Below are positions 49,571-60,769 of a stretch of DNA of 64,000 nucleotides, piece by piece. How positions within the stretch are numbered: position 1 is the first letter of the stretch; each line of letters opens with the position of its first letter. This DNA comes from Avena insularis. Its lineage: Eukaryota > Streptophyta > Magnoliopsida > Poales > Poaceae. The notes below the pieces were generated by a model. It was not told where the DNA came from. It saw only the letters and a program-made list of their open reading frames with translations, and searched no databases. The stretch covers positions 534,300,682 to 534,364,681 of the forward strand of contig CM042684.1 of assembly GCA_023614405.1 (NCBI GenBank), read 5' to 3'. The translations under genes were made by a program, and so were the position numbers.

Positions 49571-52500
49571 AAAGAACAGGCATGCAATGACACTGGTGGA
49601 CCCTTATGTGGTTTGTTTAGAAGAACACACATGCAATCACACTGGGTTATGTTCATGAAAAGAACAGACATGCAATGACACTGGTCGATCCTTATGTGGT
49701 TTGTTTACAAGAACACACATGCAATGACACTAGTGGATCCTTATGTGGTTTGTTTAGAAGAACACACATGCAATGACACTGGGTGTGGTTCATGAAAAGA
49801 ACAGACATGCAATGACACTGGTGGATCCTTATGTGGTTTGTTTAGAGGAACATACATGCAATGACACCGATGGATCCTTATGTGTGGTTCATGAGAAGAA
49901 CACACATCCAATGACACTGGGTGGATCCATGTGTGGTTTATGGAAGTAACAAACATGCAATGACTCTAGTTATGGTTCATGAAAAGAATAGACATGCAAT
50001 GACACCGGGTGTGGTTCATGAAAAGAACAGACATGCAATGACACTGATGGATCCTTATGTGGTTTGTTTAGAAGAACACACATGCAATCACACTGGGTGT
50101 GGTTCATGAAAAGAACATACATGCAATGACGCTGGTGGATCCTTATGTGGTTTGTTTAGAAGAACACACATGCAATGACATTGGGTGTGGTTCATGAAAA
50201 GAACAGGCATGCAATGACACTGGTGGATCCTTATGTGGTTTGTTTAGAAGAACACACATGCAATCACACTGGGTGTGGTTCATGAGAACAACACACATCC
50301 AATTACACTGGGTGGATCCATGTGTGGTTTATGGAAGTTGCAGACATGCAATGACTCTAGCTATGGTTCACGAAAAGAACAGACATGCAATGACACCGGG
50401 TGCGGTTCATGAAAAGAATAGACATGTAGTGACACTGGTGGATCCTTATGTGGTTTGTTTAGAAGAACACACATGCAATGACAATAGCTATGGTTCATGA
50501 AACGAACATACATGCAATGACACTGGTGGATACTTATGTGGTTTGTTTAGAGGAACATACATGCAATCACACCGGTGGATCCTTATGTGTGGTTCATGAG
50601 AAGAACACACATCCAATGACACTGGGTGGATCCATGTGTCGTTTATGGAAGTAACAGACATTCAATGACTCTAGCTATGGTTCATGAAAAGAACAGACAT
50701 GCAATGACACCGGGCGTGGTTCATGAAAAGAACAGACATGCAATGACACTGGTGGATCCTTATGTGTTTTTTTAGAAGAACACACATGCAAACACACTGG
50801 GTGTGGTTCATGAAAAGAACAGACATGCAATGACACTGGTGGATCCTTATGTGGTTTGTTTATAAGAACACACATGCAATGGCATTGGTTGTGGTTCATG
50901 AAAAGAATAGACATGCAATGACACTGGTGGATCCTTATGTGGTTTGTTTAGAGGAACATACATGCAATGACACCGATGGATCCTTATGTGTGGTTAATGA
51001 GAATAACACACATCCAATGACACTGGGTGGATCCATGTGTGGTTTATGTAAGTAACAGACATGCAATGACTCTAGCAATGGTGCATGAAAAGAACAGACA
51101 TGCAATGACACCGGGTGCGGTTCATGAAAAGAACATACATGCAATGACACTGGTGGATCCTTATGTTGTTTGTATGGAAGAACACACATGCAATGACACT
51201 GGGTGTGGTTCAAGAAAAGAACAGCAATGCAATAACACTAATGGATCCGTATGTGGTTTGTTTAGAGGAACAGACATGCAATGACACCGGTGGATCCTTA
51301 TGTGTGGTTCATGAGAAGAACACACATCCAATGACACTGGGTGGATCCATGTGTGGTTGATGGAAGTAACAGACATGAAATGACTCTAGCTATGGTTCAT
51401 GAAAAGAACATACATGCAATGACACCGGGTGCGGTTCATGAAAAGAACAGACATGCAATGACACTGGTGGATCCTTATGTGGTTTGTTTAGAAGAACACA
51501 CATGCAATCACACTAGGTTTGGTTCATGAAAAGAACAGACATGCAATGACACTTGTGGATGCTTATGTGGTTTGTTTAGAAGAACACACATGCAATGACA
51601 CTGGGTGTGGTTCATGAAAAGAACAGACCTGCAATGACACTGGTGGATCCTTATGTGGTTTGTTTAGAGGAACATACATGCAATGACACCGGTGGATCCT
51701 TATGTGTGGTTCATGAGAAGAACACACATCCAATGACACTGGGTGGATCCATGTGTGGATTATGGAAGTAACATACATGCAATCACTCTAGCTATGGTTC
51801 ATGAAAAGAACAGACATCCAATGACACCGGGTGTGGTTCATGAAAAGAACAGACATGCAATGACACTGGTGGATCCTTATGTGGTTTGTTTAGAAGAACA
51901 CACATGCAATCACACTGGGTGTGGTTCATGAAAAGAACAGACATGCAATGACACTGGTGGATCTTTATGTGGTTTGTTTAGAAGAACACACATGCAATGA
52001 CACTGGGTGTGGTTTATGAAAAGAACAGACATGCAATGACACTGGTGGATCCTTATGTGGTTTGTTTAGAATAACACACATGCAATGACACTAGCTATGG
52101 TTCATGAAAAGAACAGACATGCAATGACACGGGTGGATCCTTATGTGGTTTGTTTAGAGGAACAGACATGCAATGACACCGGTGTATCCATGTGTGGTTC
52201 ATGAGAAGAACACACATGCAATTACACTGGTAGATCCTTATGTGGTTTGTTTAGAGGAATAGACATTCAATGACACCAGTGGATCCTTATGTGGTCTTTC
52301 TAGAGGAACACACATGCAATGACACCGGGTGCGGTTCATGAAAAGAACAGACATGCAATGACTTATGTGGTTTGTTTAGAAGAACACACGTGCAATGACA
52401 CTGGGTGTGGTTCATGAAAAGAACAGACATGCAATGACACTGGTGGATCCTTATGTGGTTTGTATAGAGGAACATACATGCAATGACACCGATGGATCCT

Positions 52501-52629
52501 TATCTGTGGTTCATGAGAAGAACACACATCCAATGACACTGGGTGGATCCATGTGTGGTATTTAGAAGTAACAGACATGCAATGACTCTAGCTATGGTTC
52601 ATGAAAAGAATAGACATGCAATGACACCG

Positions 52630-53808
52630 GGTGTGGTTCATGAAAAGAACATACATGAAATGACACTGGTGGATCCTTATGTGGTTTGTTTAGAAGAACA
52701 CACATGCAATGACACTGGGTGTGGTTCATGAAAAGAACAGACATGCAACGACACTAGTGGATCCTTATGTGGTTTATTTAAAGGAATAGACATGCAATGA
52801 CACCGGTGGATCCTTATGTGTGGTTCATGAGAAGAACACACATCCAATGACACTGGGTGGATCCATGTGTGGTTTATGGAAGTAAAAGACATGCAATGAC
52901 TCTAGCTATGGTTCATGAAAAGATCAGACATGCAATGACACCGGGTGTGCTTCATGAAAAGAACAAACATGCAATGCCACTGGTGGAACCTTATGTGGTT
53001 TGTTTAGAAGAACACACATGCAATCACACTAGGTGTGGTTCATGAAAAGAACATACATGCAATGACACTAGTGGATCCTTATGTGGTTCATGAAAAGAAC
53101 TGACATGCAGTGACACTGGGTGTGGTTCATGAAAAGAACAGACATGCAATGACACTAGGTGTGGTTCATGAAAAGAACATGCATGCAATGACACTGGTGG
53201 ATCCTTATGTGGTTCCTGAAAAGAACAAACATGCAATGACACTAGTGGATCCTTATGTGGTTCATGAAAAGAACAGACATCCAATGACACTAGTGGATCC
53301 TTATGTGGTTTGTTTAGAAGAACACACATGCAATGACACTGGGTGTGGTTCATGAAAAGAACAGACATGCAATGACACTGGTGGATCCTTATGTGGTTTG
53401 TTTAGAGGAACATACATGCAATGACACTTGTGGATCCTTATGTGTGGTTCATGAGAAGAACACACATCCAATGACATTGGGTGGATCCATGTGTGGTTTA
53501 TGGAAGTAATAGACATGCAATGACTCTAGATATGGTTCATGAAAAGAACAGACATGCAATGACACCGGGTGTGGTTCATGAAAAGAACAGACATGCAATG
53601 ACACTGATAGATCCTTATGTGGTTTATTTAGAAGAACACACATGCAATCACACTAGGTGTCGTTCATGAAAAGGACAGACATGCAATGACGCTGGTGGAT
53701 CCTTATGTGGTTTGTTTAGAAGAACAAACATGCAATGACACTGGGTGTGGTTCATGAAAAGAACAGACATGCAATGACACTGGTGGATCCTTATGTGGTT
53801 TGTTTAGA
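52630..53808 (+). repeat. Segment duplicated 2,179 bp further on
   Basis: Repeated at 54809-55987, sharing AAGAACATGCATGCAATG, GGTTCCTGAAAAG and GTGTGCTTCATG variants. The second copy ends exactly where the Tat element inserted. Confidence 0.8.
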
Positions 53809-55987
53809 GGAACATACATGCAATGACACCGGTGGATCCTTATGTGTGGTTCATGAGAAGAACACACATCCAATGACACTGGGTGGATCCATGTGTGGTT
53901 TATGGAAGTTGCAGACATGCAATGACTCTAGCTATGGTTCATGAAAAGAACAGACATGCAATGACACCGGGTGCGGTTCATGAAAAGAATATACATGTAG
54001 TGACACTGGTGGATCCTTATGTGGTTTGTTTAGAAGAACACACATGCAATGACAATAGCTATGGTTCATGAAAAGAACAGACATGCAATGATACTGGTGG
54101 ATCCTTATGTGGTTTGTTTAGAGGAATAGACATGCAATGACACTGGGTGTGGTTCATGAAAAGAACAGACATGCAATGATACTAGTGGATCCTTATGTGG
54201 TTTGTTTAGAGGAACAGACATGCAATGACACCGGTGGATCCTTATGTGTGGTTCATGAGAAGAACACACATCCAATGACACTGGGTGGATCCATGTGTGG
54301 ATTATGGAAGTTGCAGACATGCAATGACTCTAGCTATGGTTCATGAAAAGAACAGACATGCAATGACACCGGGTGCGGTTCATGAAAAGAACAGACATGC
54401 AATGACACTGGTGGATCCTTATGTTGTTTGTTTAGAAGAACACACATGCAATGACACTAGCTATGGTTCATGAAAAGAACAGACATGCAATGGCACTGGT
54501 GGATCCTTATGTGGTTTGTTTAGAGGAACATACATGCAATTACACCAGTGTATCCATGTGTGGTTCATGAGAAGAACACACATGCAATGACACTGGTAGA
54601 TCCTTATGTGGTTTGTTTAGAGGAACAGACATGCAATGTCACCGGTGGATCCTTATGTAGTCTTTCTATAGGAACACACATGCAATGACACCGGGTGCGG
54701 TTCATGAAAAGAACAGACATGCAATGACTTATGTGGTTTGTTTAGAAGAACAAACATGCAATGACACTTGGTGTGGTTCATGAAAAGAACAGACATGCAA
54801 TGACACTGGGTGTGGTTCATGAAAAGAACATACATGCAATGACACTGGTGGATCCTTATGTGGTTTGTTTAGAAGAACACACATGCAATGACACTGGGTG
54901 TGGTTCATGAAAAGAACAGACATGCAACGAGACTAGTGGATCCTTATGTGGTTTATTTAGAGGAATAGACATGCAATGACACCGGTGGATCCTTATGTGT
55001 GGTTCATGAGAAGAACACACATCCAATGACACTGGGTGGATCCATGTGTGGTTTATGGAATTAACAGACATGCAATGACTCTAGCTATGGTTCATGAAAA
55101 GATCAGACATGCAATGACACCGGGTGTGCTTCATGAAAAGAACAAACATGCAATGACACTGGTGGATCCTTATGTGGTTTGTTTAGAAGAACACACATGC
55201 AATCACACTAGGTGTGGTTCATGAAAAGAACATACATGCAATGACACTAGTGGATCCTTATGTGGTTCATGAAAAGAACTGACATGCAGTGACACTGGGT
55301 GTGGTTCATGAAAAGAACAGACATGCAATGACACTAGGTGTGGTTCATGAAAAGAACATGCATGCAATGACACTGGTGGATCCTTATGTGGTTCCTGAAA
55401 AGAACAGACATGCAATGACACTGGTGGATCCTTATGTGGTTCATGAAAAGAACAGACATGCAATGACACTAGTGGATCCTTATGTGGTTTGTTTAGAAGA
55501 ACACACATGCAATGACACTAGGTGTGGTTCGTGAAAAGAACAGACATGCAATCACACTGGTGGATCCTTATGTGGTTTGTTTAGAGGAACATACATGCAA
55601 TGACACTTGTGGATCCTTATGTGTGGTTCATGAGAAGAACACACATCCAATGACACTGGGTGGATCCATGTGTGGTTTATGGAAGTAATAGACATGCAAT
55701 GACTCTAGCTATGGTTCATGAAAAGAACAGACATGCAATGACACCGGGTGTGGTTCATGAAAAGAACAGACATGCAATGACACTAATGGATCCTTATGTG
55801 GTTTGTTTAGAAGAACACACATGCAATCACACTGGGTGTGGTTCATGAAAAGAACAGACATGCAATGACGCTGGTGGATCCTTATGTGGTTTGTTTAGAA
55901 GAACACACATGCAATGACACTGGGTGTGGTTCATGAAAAGAACAGACATGCAATGACACTGGTGGATCCTTATGTGGTTTGTTTAGA

Positions 55988-56766
55988 TGTTAGGGAGGTA
56001 ACCCCGGATAGGGTAAGGACGGGGAAAGACGAAAGGATTACTCCCCGTCCATTTTCCGAGTTATATTCTAAGCTGGCCGAGTCTTCTAAAGGTCGGCCGA
56101 GATAAGGAAAGGCGGGACCTCAGTAGTGATGGCAAGGCATTACCCGGCCGAGATACGGCGTAAGCCGGCCGGGTTGGCCCGAATGATCTTAATGCAGGTG
56201 AAGGACAGGCCGAGTTACGCGAGGAAGGGCCGAATGATACGAAGCTTGCAGGAGAAGGAGAAGCCCGAAGTCAAACCCTAGTCACGGAATCTGAGCAGAG
56301 CCAAGAGCTAAAGACAAATGTGCATAACGACAGAGGGGCAGAAGGAGGTCACGGAGGTGACAGTTCTGGAGCCCGAGGCAAGCAGGAGGGGCCCTCTGGA
56401 ATCTTGCCGCAGTGAGAAGGGCGACAGGGAAAGAGGAGCGCCGAACTACTATATTGGGACAAGCATATTCCTCGAATATGCTTGCCACGTCAGCCCTAGA
56501 AGAACCCATGGCTCTCCTTTATAAGGGGAGGCTTGGACCCTAAGGAAGGGGGGACTCATTCTCGGTACCGTTAGGCTGGTAAAATTCTCTCTCTCCTTGT
56601 ATACAGCTCAAGGAGCACTTGTAGCCCAAGGAAGGAGAAATAAAGATCTTTGCGTTAGCTTTCTGTGTGTAGCATCAACTACCTCTTCCCTCCCCAGATC
56701 CCACTAGCATCCATTGGCCCCAAACTTTAGCCTACCCATGGCATCTGCCGTGCCACCACCACGATA
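55988..56766 (+). repeat. 5' LTR of the Tat element
   Basis: About 779 bp from TGTTAGGGAGG to the base before GTTGGCGCC. It contains many GGCCGAG/CGGCCGAG words, a TATA box at 56518 and an AATAAA at about 56638. The terminal bases read GATA instead of the usual ...CA, consistent with a point change at the LTR end. Confidence 0.8.
56518..56525 (+). promoter_or_regulatory. TATA box of the Tat LTR
   Basis: TTTATAAG in the context CTCCTTTATAAGGGGAGG, about 120 bases before an AATAAA and about 250 before the LTR end. This is the usual LTR promoter layout. Confidence 0.65.
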
Positions 56767-56768
56767 GT

Positions 56769-56787
56769 TGGCGCCCACCATGGGGCC
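56769..56787 (+). promoter_or_regulatory. Primer binding site of the Tat element
   Basis: TGGCGCCCACCATGGGGCC lies directly after the LTR. The form TGGCGCC-CACC is common in plant Tat elements. The tRNA is not assigned. Confidence 0.65.
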
Positions 56788-56850
56788 AGAAAGGTGCTAA
56801 TGGAGTTATGATCGGACGGAAACTTCATCAAGACTGGCGTTGTTTCTGGC

Positions 56851-59257
56851 TTGGTCCAGAGATTTGGTCTCTATGACTATGTCAGCGACAATGCAGGGAG
56901 CTTCAGGGGGAAAACTCCCCCGCGTAATGGCGTCTTCATCAGCCTGGGCGAGCACGAGGTCTACGTCGGCGTCGACATCTCCAGTGTTTATCCTCACAAA
57001 GTTGTTGTTGCAGGAGAGCCGCCTCGTAACGCTGCGAGCCGCCCACCCAGAGCACATCCTGCGGGCAGCGTCGAGGTAATGGCCACAGCCGGAGTGCAGA
57101 CTGGAGCAGCAGCTGCCGGGTCAAGCAGAGAACCCGCTACCGGTGTACAGGGCGCACCCAGGCAGACCGCACCACTACTCACCGAGGTAATCCCGCCTGC
57201 GACCAACCCAACAGAGGTGCAGGACACCACCCCAAAGGCACCAAGGGTAAGAGGACCACCTCTGGAAAGGCCAGAGAACATTCTTCAGGCGACCATAGAA
57301 AACTTGACTATGCCTGTAGCGCCGATACTTGATCCGGCAAATGCTCAGGCAGAGTTGGAAGAAACTAGGCAAAAGGTGCTGGTAGAGGCCAAAAAGGTGT
57401 CGCTCAAGGTTTTATGAGTCATAAACAGGACCTACGAGAATATGCCAAAGCTAATAAGCAGACGTCGCATCTAACGGGTAGACGAGTTAAGGTTGAGAGG
57501 GAAGAACCTCATGGATGATATCAACAAAGAGCATGATGCTGATAAAGCAGAATCAGAGGATTTGGGTTTGCCGAGGTACAGTACCCCGGCCAAGAACCTA
57601 AGAGCGGCGAATGCCGCAGCATTAGAGTTAAAAGGGTTGATCGGCGAAGCCCGGCAGAAACAGCAAGAAAGAGTGAACGAGCTGGTGCGCATCGCGAACC
57701 AGCAAAACAAAGAAATGCTCAGAGCAAACCCGGCGAGACCGGGAGCCTCGCGAATGGTTCATTCGGCAGAGCAAGACTCGCCTTGTCCGTGGCAGCAATC
57801 TTCACCCGTAAATAATGCGAAGGACAAAGCAGTAACCTCAGGAAAGAGGAACAAGCAAATTGTTCCATATGATCCGGCAATGGCCGGAAAGGCAAATGAG
57901 AACAGAGGCAATGCAAGCCGAGGTAACAGTGGGGAGAGGAACCATAGCCGTGTTGAGAGAGACGGAGGAAGCCGAGGCAACGGAGATCTCGACAGAAGAG
58001 AGCCTGCAAGAGGCAATCAGGAGAACAATACCCCGGTCGAAGTAAGGAGAGAACTGCCACTCAACCCGCAACCAAGGCATGAACCCTAGCAGGAAAGAGA
58101 AACGAGGCCAGCTCGCCACGATCGAATTAATGAAAGATACAATGATGGTTATTCTGAGATGGAATATGCAATCCATGGCGGAAACAATCACTATGGAATA
58201 TGTGACAGAGTTCTCAGATCAGATTTTCCATCAAATGATGCAAGAGTGAAGCTGGACCGGCTATACAGGTCCGAGTTGTTGGAAGAACAGGGTCCACCAG
58301 GGCCGACATGCTTTGGACCACGGATCATGGGCGAACCTCCTGTGCCGAACTTTCAGCTGCCAAGGGGCACGAAAACATATAATGGGAGTACCAAACCACA
58401 AGACTGGTTAATTGACTATGCCACTGCTGTAAAAATAGCGGGTGGGAACTTACGATGGGCAGTACGGTATGTACCACAAATGCTGGAAGGACCAGCTAGG
58501 GTGTGGCTGAATAATCGACCGGGCGGTATCAAGATTGGCTGGATTTTGAGGAAATGTTTGTCAGCAACTTTACCAGTACATACAACAGGCCAAACATGCC
58601 ACAACAGTTAGCCATGTGCAAGCAGAGGCCGAATGAAACAGATAGAGAATTTTTAACTCGGTGATGCAACCTGAGAAACTCATGTGAAGGAGTCATAGAA
58701 TCGCAAGCAATATCTTGGTTCGCGCAAGGATGCCGTTATGGCAGCGTATTGTGGCAACGTCTGCAAAGAGATATGCCGACCACCGGGCGTAAACTATCGA
58801 ATAGCGGACTCCTCGCATTAGGAGACCCAACGCAAACCAGAATTAATGTCGGCAGATCATCGCGAGCAACAGGACCATTATGCAAGAGATTTGGCGGGTC
58901 ATCCAGCAGGATTTCAGAGGAAGAAGAAGAGAGGAAAGGCGGATTATAGATATAATTCGCCCAAGTGTGGCGATAGCGCAGGATCCACCGGGTCACGGAG
59001 CAACTCAACGGCAAAAGAATGGTCCTCAACAGTGGACACCAAGAAGTGAAGGAAAAAGGCAGTGGACCCCAGAACAAAAGAAACAGTGGCAGGAGAGGCC
59101 GAAGTACACGTTCGAATCCATGTTAGATCAGCCGTGCAAATTCCACACGTCAAACCCATCCAGGCCAGCCAACCATACCACCCGCCAATGTGCGTGGATG
59201 AAAAATGCAATGGGGAACCCCGCAGGGGTTCAGGCACCCCATCAAGTACATCAATGA
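56851..59257 (+). pseudogene. gag: Tat-element gag, broken by stops and a frameshift
   Basis: One frame runs from 56851 to about 58530 with in-frame stops at 57415 (TGA), 57475 (TAA) and 58087 (TAG). Around 58530 the coding shifts to another frame, with a further TGA at about 58661. The Gag core is at about 58320-58720 (the Tyr-Asn-Gly-Ser and Pro-Gln-Asp-Trp part, then the Ala-Arg-Val-Trp-Leu part). Upstream is a Pro/Ala-rich and then a coiled, Gln/Arg-rich region. The 3' part (to 59257) contains a Cys-Lys-Phe-His ... His-Thr-Thr-Arg-Gln-Cys zinc-binding motif at about 59134-59194, a CHHC arrangement known in Tat Gag proteins. It would form the particle and bind RNA, but this copy cannot be translated through. 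Confidence 0.75.
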
Positions 59258-59468
59258 CATCGCCACAGTTGATGGAGCAAATGCACGACAGCGATGTTAC
59301 CGCCCCTCCCGAGGTACGATAACTTCGGATCGGAGAGACGCGTGCATCAAGTGATGAACCAAGGCAGGATGGAAGAACAACCGCGAATACTGGACGCAAT
59401 GATTCAGAGAACATCATCGGTCCCATTGCGTGTTCACAACAACAAGACAAGCAAAGTGTGTGTGACAT

Positions 59469-60257
59469 ATGGAAGTAAATGCAGTAATGCCGGCAGTACC
59501 AAGATATGTGCCTTGGTCGGATCAGGAGATAACTTGGAGCATAAAGGATCATCCCAAGATAATGCCAAATCCCGGATCATATGCACTTGTGCTGGATCCG
59601 ACATTTGTTGGACCAAGCATCAATGTCAAATTTTCAAAAGTACTCATAGACAATGGAAGTAGTATCAATATCATGTACAAAGATACCATGCATAAACTCG
59701 GAATATCGCAGAACATGTTGCAATCCACGAGGACCACTTTCCATGGGATACTGCCAGGGCTTTCATGTGAACCCATTGGTAAGGTCCGAGTGGATGTGTT
59801 ATTCGGCACAAGAGATAACTGCAGAGCAGAGAATTTAGAGTTTGAAGTGGTGGATCTAGAGAGCTGTTATCATGCTCTACTCGGACGACCAGCGTTGGCC
59901 AAATTCATGGGCAGTTGTCATATAAGTTATCTGAAAATGAAGCTACCCGGACCACAAGGAGTGATAACTATAACAGGGGATTACAAGAAATCAATGGAGT
60001 GTGCATCAGCCGGGTCAAATTTGGCCGAATCATTGGTTATAGCAAGAGAAAAAAGAAGGATTCAGGAGGTAGCAACCCTCGCTCAGTCGGCACAGCTGAA
60101 CATGCCGGCACTAGCCAACCCGCATGGCAGTGTCTCTTTTCAGCCGACTAAAGAAACGAAGAAGTTTCAGGTAGATGAGCAATTCCGGAGCGTCTCGTTA
60201 CTATTGGTGCAGGCCTCGACGCTAAATAGGAAGCGAGCTCACCAACTTCCTCCGTGA
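59469..60257 (+). pseudogene. Retropepsin (aspartic protease) part of Tat pol
   Basis: A 262-residue open stretch containing a complete retropepsin domain: Leu-Ile-Asp-Asn-Gly-Ser-Ser at residues 59-65 with catalytic Asp61, and Leu-Leu-Gly-Arg-Pro at 137-141. The catalytic loop is Asp-Asn-Gly, within the variation seen in this lineage. Upstream are fragments in other frames. Downstream the coding continues in another frame at about 60230, where reverse transcriptase starts. It would cleave the Gag-Pol polyprotein. The domain is intact but detached from the rest by frameshifts. Listed as pseudogene because the polyprotein is broken. Confidence 0.75.
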
Positions 60258-60769
60258 GAATCGGGACATATTTGCATGGTCAACTCAGGATCTGCAAGGT
60301 GTTCCGAGGGAGTTGGCTGAGCACTCTTTGAATGTAAGGCCAGGAGCAAGGCCGGTGAAGCAACCTCTCCGCCGCTTCGCCGAAGACAGGAGAAAAATAA
60401 TAGGGGATGAAATATCTCGGCTCCTCGCAGCCGGGTTTATCATGGAGGTCTGTACCGGATTGGTTGTCGAATCCGGTCTGGTAGAAAAGAAGATGATCCC
60501 AATGTAGCCATTGTATGGCGAATGTGTATCGATTACGAACCTGAACAAGGCGTGTCCAAAGATCCTTTTCCATTGCCTAGAATAGACCAAGTCATTGATT
60601 CGACCGCTGGTTGTTAGTTATTATCATTTGTATACGCGTACTCTGGTTTCCACCAGATACCGCTAAATCCGCCGATCAAATAAAGATGCATTTATTACCC
60701 CGTCTGAGGCTTATTGCTATCGCACGATGCCATTGACTGCGAAATGCAGGAGCAACATATCAGAGATGC
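60230..60769 (+). pseudogene. N-terminal half of reverse transcriptase, decayed
   Basis: After a frameshift near 60230 the frame gives the usual RT entry (Asn-Arg-Asp-Ile-Phe-Ala-Trp, Pro-Leu-Arg-Arg-Phe-Ala, Glu-Ile-Ser-Arg-Leu-Leu-Ala-Ala-Gly-Phe-Ile). Stops occur at about 60505 and several times between 60600 and 60760. A frameshift just before the Gly-Ala-Thr-Tyr-Gln-Arg box (about 60745-60762) leads into the next open frame. Confidence 0.7.

Larger units (their letters stand above)
25084..55987 (+). repeat. 30.9-kb tandem array of 39/48/49/50-bp monomers with higher-order structure
   Basis: A continuous head-to-tail array with no inversion seen. Every monomer starts ACATGCAATGACAC or a variant. 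Types are: S, 39 bp (GGGTGTGGTTCATGAAAAG); T, 39 bp (TCTAGCTATGG in place of the S middle); L, 48 bp, with an added GGATCCTTAT; K, 49 bp, ending GGTTTGTTTAGAAGAACAC; G1, 50 bp (GTGTGGTTCATGAGAAGAAC); G2, 49 bp (ACATCCAATG ... GGTTTATGGAAGTAACAG). G1-G2-T cassettes delimit higher-order units: 226 bp = G2 T S K G1; 314 and 402 bp add one or two K+S pairs (88 bp each); 624 bp has 14 monomers. Length divided by mean monomer gives very roughly 700 monomers. GGATCC recurs in most long monomers and CATGCA in most monomers. Both strands are open over up to 186 codons, but K, G1 and G2 lengths break the frame. I do not recognise the satellite. Confidence 0.97.

Noticed and set aside
25084..55987. CRISPR-like repeat array
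   Set aside because: No unique spacers: whole monomers repeat, lengths vary by inserted modules, and the surroundings are a plant genome.
25084..55987. Centromeric satellite
   Set aside because: Monomer size is not nucleosomal, no centromeric retrotransposon is recognised around it, and nothing in the sequence points to a centromere. It cannot be excluded without CENH3 data.
56282..57281. Minus-strand ORFs opposite the Tat LTR and gag (56282-56509, 56994-57281, 57719-58060)
   Set aside because: Antisense shadows of GC-rich gag sequence. The plus strand carries the recognisable gag landmarks.
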